From Bacteroidales bacterium (GTDB taxonomy: Bacteria > Bacteroidota > Bacteroidia > Bacteroidales > Muribaculaceae): a stretch of DNA of 64,000 nucleotides. The stretch covers positions 1 through 64,000 of the forward strand of contig JAAVFP010000018.1 of assembly GCA_014800735.1 (NCBI GenBank), written 5' to 3'. A model generated the notes under the pieces. The model was not told the origin of the DNA, made no database searches, and worked only from the letters and a program-made list of their open reading frames with translations. Made by a program: the position numbers and the translations under genes. Below, piece after piece: positions 49,933 through 59,800 of the stretch (its first letter is position 1; every line of letters begins with the position of its first letter).

Positions 49933-50142
49933 AATAGTCAAGCACTTACGCTGTCAACCAACACTTTACATTTTCCTGGAGGGGCCCTGAAATAGGGCAA
50001 TTTCTTCCGCTTTTTGTCCGCTGATTTCCGAAATATTCGGGGTCGGGGTTACTCGGGGTTACTATTTTTTTACCCCATTTTTGCCAATTGGTAACCCCGA
50101 TTTAAAATCATTGATTTTGCTCAATATTGTAAAGTAAAAATA

Positions 50143-51252
50143 ATGGAAACAGATGTAAAGGTAAGACTGGTGTATAACCGAAAAAAGAATGCAACTCTTA
50201 GAACTGCCCCGGTGCCAAAAACGGGGGTGGTAGAAATTGTGGTGTCCGAAGGACGTAAGCGTCGACTGACTTCTACGGGTATAAAGCTATATCTGGACCA
50301 ATGGAAGGATGGCATGGTGGTGAATCACGTTGATGCTGCTGATATGAATATAAAGCTCCGCAGGCTCTACGAGGAGGCTGTGCAGTCGGTGAACGATATG
50401 GGCCTGGCTGCTGTGGCCGACGCTCAGATGGGCAAGAAGGATTTCTGCGACTGGATGCAGGAGCAGATTGAGGACCGTACGGATATTGCCGAGATAACAC
50501 GAAGCGCTCATTTACGCACGGTGGCGTATCTGAGGGAGTCGGGCCTGTTCCGCCGTTTCTCGGACCTGACGGAGCGTAATATCACGCTATGGGACCAGCA
50601 GCTGAAGAAACGCCTGAATAAGCAGTCGGCCGTTCATGGCTACCACAAGCGCTTAAAGACGTACATTTCGCGTGCGATGCATCTGGGCCTGCTGAAGGAG
50701 AGCCCGTACAGGTTTGTGCGTGTTCCCAAGGGCAAGAGTGATGGCATTAAGTATCTGACGCCGGAGGAGCGCGACCGTGTGGAGGCGCTGGAGCTGACGG
50801 GCACGTTGGCTGTGGTGAGGGATATGTTTATCTTTGCGTGTTATACGGGGCTTGCGTACTGCGACCTGGTGAGGGTGAAGGATTGCGTGGTGCAGGAGCG
50901 CGGGGCGTGGATAATAGACAGTAGCCGGCTTAAGACGAATGTGCGCTACAAGCTGAAGGTGTTGCCGAAGGCGTTGGAGATTTTGGAGCGGTACGATTTT
51001 GATCTGAATCTGATGTCGAATCAGAAGTGTAACATGAATCTGAAGGCTATCCAGGCGATGGCGAAGATTCAGACGAACATGAGTATGCACGTGGGGCGCC
51101 ATACGTTCGCTACGTGGGCATTGTCGATGGGTGTACCGCTGCCGGTGGTGTCGAAGATGCTTGCGCATACGAATATTGTCACTACGCAGATTTATGCCAG
51201 GGTGCTTCAAACCGAAGTTGAGAAAGGTTTTGACACACTTATGGGCTGTTGA
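50143..51252 (+). CDS. Site-specific tyrosine recombinase (integrase)
   Basis: C-terminal catalytic block MHVGRHTFATWALSMGVPLPVVSKMLAHTNIVTTQIYARV; next to the tRNA. Confidence 0.93.
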   Translation: METDVKVRLVYNRKKNATLRTAPVPKTGVVEIVVSEGRKRRLTSTGIKLYLDQWKDGMVVNHVDAADMNIKLRRLYEEAVQSVNDMGLAAVADAQMGKKDFCDWMQEQIEDRTDIAEITRSAHLRTVAYLRESGLFRRFSDLTERNITLWDQQLKKRLNKQSAVHGYHKRLKTYISRAMHLGLLKESPYRFVRVPKGKSDGIKYLTPEERDRVEALELTGTLAVVRDMFIFACYTGLAYCDLVRVKDCVVQERGAWIIDSSRLKTNVRYKLKVLPKALEILERYDFDLNLMSNQKCNMNLKAIQAMAKIQTNMSMHVGRHTFATWALSMGVPLPVVSKMLAHTNIVTTQIYARVLQTEVEKGFDTLMGC

Positions 51253-51257
51253 GTAAG

Positions 51258-51294
51258 CGGGCTCCGGATTAGGAATTTCCGGGGCCCGTTTTTT
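51258..51294 (+). terminator. Terminator after the integrase
   Basis: CGGGCTCCGG / CCGGGGCCCG (one wobble) then TTTTTT. Confidence 0.8.
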
Positions 51295-51565
51295 CTTTAC
51301 CTCCATTCTGCCGATTTCATAAAAAGATTGAGATGAGATTTATTTGGTTGTTGATGTCGGAGCGCGTGAGCGCGATGTTCGTTTTCTACATCATCAGAAA
51401 ATATCTTCTTTAGATATTTTCTACTTCCTTATCCATATCCTTATCCTATTTCCTATTTCCCTATCCATTACGCGCGCACGCGAGTTTACGGTTTGCTTTG
51501 GGTGTGCTTTGATTTTGGTTTCGTTTTGGTTTGCGTGTGCTTTCGGTTTGGTTTTTGGAGGGTGC

Positions 51566-51604
51566 AAAAAAATGGTGTGACTATCCGTCGCGGACGGTCA
51601 CACC
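51566..51604 (-). terminator. Minus-strand terminator downstream of the terminase-small-like gene
   Basis: GGTGTGA/TCACACC outer stem with CCGTC-GCG-GACGG inner stem; T7 run on the minus strand. Confidence 0.7.
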
Positions 51605-51677
51605 GGGGGTTGTAAAAATCATCGGTCTATGTAGTTAGGTTTGTTTGCACGGTTCTAAAGTAGACGAAATAGACGGA

Positions 51678-52106
51678 TTAGTCGTCGTCATCGTCGATGC
51701 CGCAGAGGGCGGCCAGGGTGTCCTCGATGGTTCGGGGGCCTACGTTGACTTCCATGTTTATGTCCTGGGATTTCATGCGCGGGGTGTGGAATTCGAGGAT
51801 CTTGAGTTCGGCGGCGACACGCTCGGAGGGGTCGAGTGCGAGCATATCGGCTTCGAAGTCGGACATCTCCAGGGGTATGCCGTCGGCATCGGCCAGGGGA
51901 ATCAGGTCGATTACTTTGCGGATGAGTCCGTCGGGGTCCTGCACGAGGCGCCCTCGTTGGATGAGCCGTGGCTGTCCGCTGACTTGGTCTATTTGCAGGC
52001 GGCGGGAGAAGTATTCGGTTGAGTGGTTGATGAGAATACCTTTTATGGGGTTGTTGCGGTTAGGCGTTCCTTTCTGTCGGCCGCCTGTCTTATATCCTTT
52101 TGCCAT
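51678..52106 (-). CDS. Phage terminase small subunit-like protein
   Basis: MAKGYKTGGRQKGTPNRNN N-terminus and DPSERVAAELKILEFHTPRMKSQDI; start chosen internally. Confidence 0.55.
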   Translation of the reverse strand: MAKGYKTGGRQKGTPNRNNPIKGILINHSTEYFSRRLQIDQVSGQPRLIQRGRLVQDPDGLIRKVIDLIPLADADGIPLEMSDFEADMLALDPSERVAAELKILEFHTPRMKSQDINMEVNVGPRTIEDTLAALCGIDDDDD

Positions 52107-52223
52107 GGTGGTGCATTTTTTTGAGGGGGTGACACAACGGTTAAAAGTGGAATACAAAGATAGGGACTTAACTTAGCGGGATAATTTTAAGTATTGTATT
52201 TCATATCATATAACCGCATTATT

Positions 52224-52721
52224 ATGGGACTTTTAGGAGGCATTATCGGAGGCGCAGCAGGAATTGCCGGCAGTATCTTCGGTGGCATCAGCGCGTCGAA
52301 GGCCATGAAGAAGGTGAAGAACAGCCTTAATGAGCAGAAGAGTGCTAACCGTGACTGGTTCGACCAGCGCTATAATGAGGACGCGACGCAGCGGGCCGAT
52401 GCGCAGGCTATACTGACCAAGACGGAGGAAACTATCAAGGCGCGCAACCGTGCTGCCGCGGGCGCTGCTGCGATGATGGGTGGCACGGAGGAGAGTGTGG
52501 CGGCCACGAAGGCGGCCAACTCCCAGGCTCAGGCCGAGGCTGCTGCGCAGATTGCAGTGAACGCAGACCGTCGCAAGGATGCAATCGAGCAGCAGTATCA
52601 GCAGCGTGACGCCCAGTTGCAGAATGCACTCGATAATGTTGAAGTGAATAAGGCTCAGGCGGTGAGCCAGGCTATAGGCGGGGTTGCGTCGGCCGCAGGT
52701 AATATTACCGGTGCATTTTAA
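52224..52721 (+). CDS. Phage internal-virion / ejection-type protein
   Basis: MGLLGGIIGGAAGIAGSIFGGISASKAMKK glycine-rich hydrophobic N-terminus then a long Ala/Gln coiled-coil, as in DNA-ejection/pilot proteins. Confidence 0.5.
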   Translation: MGLLGGIIGGAAGIAGSIFGGISASKAMKKVKNSLNEQKSANRDWFDQRYNEDATQRADAQAILTKTEETIKARNRAAAGAAAMMGGTEESVAATKAANSQAQAEAAAQIAVNADRRKDAIEQQYQQRDAQLQNALDNVEVNKAQAVSQAIGGVASAAGNITGAF

Positions 52722-52726
52722 GTGCG

Positions 52727-53839
52727 ATGGGTATGATTGAGGATAAAATAAGTATGCCCTCCTCTACTCCGGGGTTTGCTCCTGAGATTGCGGGGGCGCC
52801 CGGGGCTTCATCGAAGCCGGTGGAAAAACCGGTGGAGAAGCCGGTTCAGGAGGAGGATTCGTCGCTTCGCTCCGAACACAGTGGGGATGATGAGCTGGTG
52901 GGCTATGACAAGCAGATAGCTGCACTGGAAGCTGCGGCCGCTCAATTAGCTCCTGAAACAGAGGAGCAACGCAAAAAGCGTGAGCGACAGGAGCGCTCTA
53001 AGAAGATTATTGCTGCGATGACGGATGGTGCTATGGCACTATCCAATCTCTATTTTACCACACAGTATGCTCCTAACTCTTACCAGCCTCAGCACTCGCA
53101 GTTGGGTAAGGTGAACGAGCATATCGAGGCCATGAAGGCGGAGCGACGTGCTGACGGCGACCGATACAATAATTACATACTGAGATTGGGTGACTTACAA
53201 AATGCCAAGGCGCGGACGCTGCGGGAGATGCAGGCGCAGCATGAGGCTCAGAAGCTGGCAAGGGAGAAAGCGGCCCGCGAGGCTGCTTTGCATCCGTTTG
53301 CGATGGCGGAGGCTGAGGCCACGGCCAAGAGGCGGGAGCAGGAGGCGCTTTCGGCGCAGTATGCAGCGGAGTATGCCCCGGCCATGCAGGAAGCTAAGTT
53401 GGCTACTGAGCATGAACGAGCCGGAGCACAGAAGGCCTCGGCGACGGCGTCGTATGCCAAGGCTGCGGCTGCGGGCGGTAATAGAACGGTGTACGGCCGC
53501 TTTGACGGGAAGGATTATTATAACAAGCGCGATTATGACAAGGCTGTGCTTGCGGCTGCCGATGAGTATAATAAACGGCATCCGCAGTCTAAGCTGGTGC
53601 AAGAGGTGGTGTACGATGATGAGGACATGACTAAGGGTGGGCAGAAATGGGTTAAGAGGCCTACGGAGTCGATTGCGACTACGTGGGAGGATTGGCACGG
53701 CGACCCCAAGGATTATGATACGGCAAAGATTGCATCGCAGCTTGAGCGCGCGCTCCAGGAGGAGCGGAATGGGCAAACCACAGGACAGACGCCAGAAGGA
53801 GGCCAGGCGGCCGGATATAAGGACAGTCCCACAGCATAA
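52727..53839 (+). CDS. Phage virion-associated coiled-coil protein (putative ejection protein)
   Basis: Ala/Glu-rich coiled-coil with N-terminal DSSLRSEHSGDD repeat shared with the next ORF; context. Confidence 0.45.
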   Translation: MGMIEDKISMPSSTPGFAPEIAGAPGASSKPVEKPVEKPVQEEDSSLRSEHSGDDELVGYDKQIAALEAAAAQLAPETEEQRKKRERQERSKKIIAAMTDGAMALSNLYFTTQYAPNSYQPQHSQLGKVNEHIEAMKAERRADGDRYNNYILRLGDLQNAKARTLREMQAQHEAQKLAREKAAREAALHPFAMAEAEATAKRREQEALSAQYAAEYAPAMQEAKLATEHERAGAQKASATASYAKAAAAGGNRTVYGRFDGKDYYNKRDYDKAVLAAADEYNKRHPQSKLVQEVVYDDEDMTKGGQKWVKRPTESIATTWEDWHGDPKDYDTAKIASQLERALQEERNGQTTGQTPEGGQAAGYKDSPTA

Positions 53840-56800
53840 AATTATAAATAAATGGCACAAGATAAAATAAAAGCTCTCTATGATACATTTGTCAAAGAGG
53901 GATATAAAATGGAGAGTGAAACGGATTTCCGAAAGAATTTGACTGACCCTATCAAGCGTAGGAGAGCATATGATGCGCTTATAAAAGAAGGATATAATAT
54001 GGAGGCTTTTGATGCCTTTGAAAATAACCTGGGATTTGGACAGATGTCGACGAAAAGGCTGACAGGGGCAAGAGAAGCAGTTTCTTCGATGCTGTTCGAC
54101 GAGGACGTGAAACCTATTGCTGCGGCTGAGACGGGCGCAGCGCCTGAGCGTGCATGGGAGCCTACGGCGCAGGAGAAGCTTTTTCTTTCCTCGCTGCGCT
54201 CGGAACACGGTGAGGAGGCATCACAGGTTACGCCTGACACACAAGCAGCCGCTGCGAGGCCGTGGCAGACTGCTGAGCAGCGTGCGCTGACCGGGCAGTA
54301 CATGAGCGATATGATGGCGGATTATAATGCGCAGTCGCGGCAGCGTGTGGAGCAGGTCGGGCGAATGACGGCCAGTGTTACGCCTGAGGGCCGGCAGAAG
54401 CAGAAGGCTGCCGAGATGCAGGCACGCCTGGCGGGCGCTCCGGTGAAGCTGCGTGGCCTGGTGAGCGACCAGGCTACGGAGGGCGATATTCCCGCTCAGG
54501 GACAAAAGGACGAACAGACACGATCGCGGCGCGGCCCGGTGGTCTATGACACGGTGCTTCAGGATGGCAAGCAGGTGACGCGATGGCTTATGCCGGATGG
54601 CAGCCTGACAACGAATTTGGGCGAGGCTGAGCGTGAGGCTTACGGTGCCCGACGTGCGCGGCTGATGGATGAGTTCGTGGGCCGCATGCGTGAGAATGGC
54701 CTTGACCCCGCCAAGGAGGAGGATGTTGAGGCCCAGCAGCGCAAGGATAAACTTGGTGTCCTGGAGAGTCGGGTTGATGATCGGCTGGCCAGGAATGAGA
54801 AGAATATCCGTGAGATTCAGGATGCGCGGTCGGAGCGCTTCGATGAGTCGGCTAAGTGGGATGACAATGAGGGTTTCTGGGATAATATCGCACGAATCCT
54901 GGGCGGGAGTGTGCGACGGAGCGTTGAGACTCAGCACCCGGTGAACCGCCCTGCTCATACCCTTACCGAGGAGGATAAGGATTTGCGTGTTCTGACGGCT
55001 GAGAACCAGGTGCTGGCAGAGGCGCGCAAGCTGCTTGATACGCGCAAGTTGAAGAAATCGGATGGCTTTATGGGCGGTTTCTGGAATTTGCGCAATAACC
55101 TGAGGAATATGGGCATGGGTGCCAAGCACACCCTGGGCGATGCGGACTTTTATGCCGGCGGTATAATGTCGCTGCAGAAAGCTACGGAGCTGATGGCAAT
55201 CGAGGATAAGCTCAAAAGCGGTGGTAAACTTTCGGACCGCGAGGCGGAGTTTGTGTATTCTACGATGCTGGGGCAGGATGTGGCCGCTAATGCAGATGTA
55301 CCGAATGGCTACACGGCTGCTCAGGTGACGGTTGAAATGTTCCCGTTCATGGTTCAGATGGCAACGAACCCTGCTTCGGGGCTTAGCCGTGCACTGGTGA
55401 GGAAATACGGCAAGAACGGCCTGAAGAAGGTTGCACTGACTGTGGCGGGAGATGTGGCCGAATCGGCCGTACTGGCCAACACTATGCAGGCACCGAAGGT
55501 TGCGGCTGACGCTATGGGACGTTATCAGGGCGATGCGGTTCAGGACGAGAACGGCAATATCAGTTTTGACGGCAGCCATAACTGGGCCAGCGCAATCGCC
55601 AAGGCCGAGGGTGCCGCTGTGATAGAGAATTATACTGAAATGCTGGGTAGCCATTTCGGCGTGATAACGGATAAGGCCGGACAGCTTCTGGGCAGCGGAG
55701 TCAGGAAGCTGGGTGGTGGCCAGGTTGTGGATGGCGTGAGCAAGCTTGTGACGCAGGTCCGGAGCACGGACTGGGCCAAGGCTATCGGTAATATCGAAAG
55801 CCGCACCCGCTGGAGCGGAAGTGTGGGCGAGGTCCTGGAAGAGGAAGCGGGCATTGTGTTGAATTCGATGTTTGTGGGTGACAACAAGATTTCGGATTTG
55901 TGGGACGCTGACGTGCAGACGGATATTGTTCTGGGCGTGGGATTGTTCGGCGGCTTTGTGTCGGGAGTGAAAAGTGCGGGTTATCCGTTTGCCCGTGCCA
56001 AGGCGAAGAGCAATCTACGCAAGCGCGAGCAGGTGGCGGCTTATCGCTTCGGCGAGGATTGGGCACCGATGCGCGAGGCCATTGACCAGGCCGAGGAGCC
56101 GGCACTGAATGAGACTGTGCGGACGCTAATCCGTGAGCGTGCAAATTCGCCTGAACAGGCACGAGCGATTATGGAGTACGCTCACTCGCTGATGAACGCG
56201 CGCGGTTTTGAGCTTGCGGCCGCCAGTGCCAGGGCGGAAGGAGCCATAACGCCTGAGCAGCAGGAGGCGGAAGAATCCTATAATGATGGTGCCGAGGTGT
56301 TCCAGCAATATTCCGAGACTACAACCGAAGCAAGCTCTCCTGGCGAGGCGGAGGCTCCTGTAGAGAATGCTCAAGAGGCAGCCGGGGCAGCCATGACCGA
56401 GATGCAGGCGATTTCGGCACGGTTTAAAGCTGCGAGTGAATACTGTGAGGAGGTTTTTCCGGAGGATACGGAGATGTATATGGCCCAGGTGAGGGAGAAT
56501 CCGTGGGGTGTGCTCCAGGACCGCACTCTGACCGATGACCAGAGGGAGGCGGTGCTCTACTTCATCAATTCGAAGGCGGCGCTTGAGGGTATGCTGGATG
56601 CTTCCAACGAGGCTGCCGAGCAGAAGCGCGAGCAGGTGCGGATGGAGGTTGCACACCGTGTGCATCAGCAGCGCGGTGTGATTTTGCCTGCGACATTGAA
56701 GGTGGATGATAAGCCGGTGTATATTGTCAGCGGCGAGGTGGCCATGTTCCCCGACGGTAGCGGTGTGGATGTGGAGAGAACCAAAGCGCTCAATCCTACG

Positions 56801-59800
56801 GGTGTGATATACGTGCTTGACGAGAGCGGCGAGTACAGGCCTGTGAGCGCGGACCAGATTTTCAGCGTTAGTGAGGCTATTGACCCTGAGAGTGAGCTGA
56901 ACCAGGCTTATGAGGAGATTAACCGCGGGCAGGAGGCGCTGGTGAGTGCCATGTCGGAACGGCCGGGCGAAGATACCCGAGCGGATTCCTCGCTGCGCTC
57001 GGAAGACAGTGAGGCACAGGCCCCGGCACCCGTGCCTGCTGAGGAACTGGAAGCTGAGGCGCCCCCAGCGGAGCCGGAGGAGGTGGATTTCTCGCTGCGC
57101 TCGGAACACAGTGAGGAGCCTGCGGCTCCTGTTGCTGCGGAGGGTTCGGCACTGAGCCTGGTTCCCATGAATGAACGCGGCGAGCCGGACCTGACACATG
57201 AAAGCGTGGATGCCGGCACAGCATGGGACGCTACCAAGGAATTTTTCGGCGATGCGGAGGATGCACTGAGCTATGTTCAAGCGGAAATCAAGAAAGCCGA
57301 GGATGATGTCACTATGGCTGAAAAGGCCGTGAGCAAAGTTAAGCCGACCGGTGGGATGATTAAATACCGTGACGATAAGGCAGCAGCACGTGCAAGGGTT
57401 GATGCAGCCAAAGCACGGCACGCCAGATGGAAGGCTATCGAGGAGGCGCAGGCCCGGCAGAAGGTAGACGAAGAGGCACGTATTGCGGCCGAGCGTGCGG
57501 CTCAGGCCGAGAATGAACATGACGATGCCGTTGCCCGCTTCGAGGAGGAGCAGCGAGTGAAGGCTGAACAGGCGGCCGAACAGGCAGCTGTGGGCACACA
57601 CAATGTGCATCCGAAAATCCGCGAGCGCTGGGAGGCGGCTCCGAAGGTTGAGGGTGAAGCTGATGTGATTACCCTGCCCGACGGTTCGACTATCAGTGGC
57701 CGTTATGTGCTGACGGAGGCCGGTGCGGCCAGTGCCAGCCACGATGTGAATAATGCTTTTGCTCCGACTGAGGGTTTCCCGGTTGACGAGAACGGCCAGA
57801 GTGTGAACGACCGCGACTATCAGCGCGACGGCGACGCACAGCAGATTGTGAAGACGATGGCCGACGCTTACGACAGCCGAGCATTGCAGAGTCCTGTGCT
57901 GGTGAGCAAGGACGGCATTGTGCTTTCGGGCAACAACCGCACGATGAGCGGTGATATGGCGGCCGGCCAAGGCACGGACGCGGCATACAATGAATACCTG
58001 AGCAAGTTCGGGCGAAAGTTTGGTGTAACGCCTGAGGATGTGGCCAAGTTCCAGCACCCGCGCGTGGTGTTTGTGCCTGACGAGGATATACCCTACGATG
58101 CGGCGACGTTTGCCCGCTTCAATGCGCAGGAGATGAAAAGCCAGAGTAAGCCGGAGGCGGCCGTGAAATTGGGCAAGGTAGTGAGCGATGATGTGTTCGG
58201 CAGCATCGTGACCGACCTGAGCCGATACGACCGCATGAGCGATTTTTATGCCGACCAGGAGGCCACGGCCCGCACGCTCGGTGCCCTTGTAGAGGCAGGT
58301 GTTATCAACGACAAACAGCTTCCTGAGTTGCGCACGGGCGATGCCCTTTCGGCCAGCGGCAAAGAGCTTATCGAGAATACGCTTATCGGCAAGGCTTTCC
58401 AGGCTGAGCCGGATGCAGTTCGCATGATTATTTCCATGCCGTCGATGCGCCAGGGTGTGATTATGGGCCTGAATGAGATTGCGCACAACCGCACGCTTGC
58501 CGAGAAAGGTTATGATTTGTCGGCCGAGCTGTCAAGAGCTGTGAAACTGGTGTTCGATGCGAAACGCTCGGCACCGGATATCTACAAGGACGGCATGCCG
58601 GTGAGTCCCTTCGGCCGTCAGCAAGGTCTGTTCGACGATGAATTCGGAGAGAGTCGAGTGAGTGACGGTACTACCCTACTTCTGGCCGATATCCTCAATA
58701 GCGGAAAGCCGGGCGATATGCGCAAAATACTTGCAATGTACAATAAAGAAGCTGCCGAGGGCGCAAACGGCCAGATGGATTTATTTACGGGCGACGTAGC
58801 GAACAAAGAAGATATATTGAAATCAGTAAATGAACTATTCAGAAATGCAACCTCAAAAGAACAACAGGCACTCTTGGACACTGCCATTGCGGAGCGCAAG
58901 CGTAGAGCCGAAGAAGAACAGCGTGGCGGAGGACAGGGAGTTGAACAAACTCCGAATGGTACTGAACGCGGTGCAGAGTCTCAACAGCCTGCCGCAGGAG
59001 CAGACGATGAACTGACCCCCGAAGAGCAGGCTCTCGCGGCCCGTGTTGAGGTAACCGACAATGACTGGGCAGAGGGCGAGGGCGACAAGCCTACCTATAA
59101 ACGTGAAATCATCATTGACGGAACTCACAAGGCTACGCAGATTGACGCACCCGATGAGGGCGGACACTACACCGGTTCATACTTTGAGTTTGACGGCAAG
59201 CGTTTCGGCGACATCGCCGAGATTGCCCAGTACATTGACGGCGGTATGAAGTCCGAGCCTACCGAGGCGCAGAAAGCCGCAGGCAACTACAAAATGGAAC
59301 ATCGCCGTGTTGACGGCCATAACATCAGCATAGAGAATCCGAAAGGTTCTGTGAGACGTGGTACCGGTGCCGATGGCAAGCAGTGGGAGTCGACCATGCA
59401 GAATGATTACGGGTATATCCGTGGTACTGAGGGTGTGGACGGCGACCATATCGACGTGTTCCTTTCCGATACTCCTGAGCAGGGTGATGTGTTTGTGGTT
59501 GACCAGGTGAACAAGGACGGGTCGTTTGACGAGCATAAGGTTATGTACGGCTTCCCCTCGGTTGAGGCCGCACGCGAGGCGTACCTCTCCAACTATGAGC
59601 AGGGGTGGACCGGCCTCGGCGCGATTACCCAAGTCAGCAAGGACGAGTTCAAAAAGTGGGTGCAGTCGAGCCGGCGCAAGACTAAGCCGTTTGCGGAATA
59701 TAAAGGTGTTAAGACCGTAAGTAACAATCCTGCGGCCTCCACTACCCTATACACTGTTAAGCCTACTCATTACACCAACAAGGCAGGTAAGACCACACCG

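Noticed and set aside
51344-51580. 78-aa + ORF between integrase and terminase-like gene
   Set aside because: Low-complexity sequence with hairpins and no convincing start context; treated as non-coding for now.
56126-58486. 786-aa minus-strand ORF (also 54221..55654 and 53195..54208)
   Set aside because: Antisense shadows of the giant + ORF; composition is His/Arg/Leu-rich mirror of Ala/Glu-rich coding and no family motif is seen.
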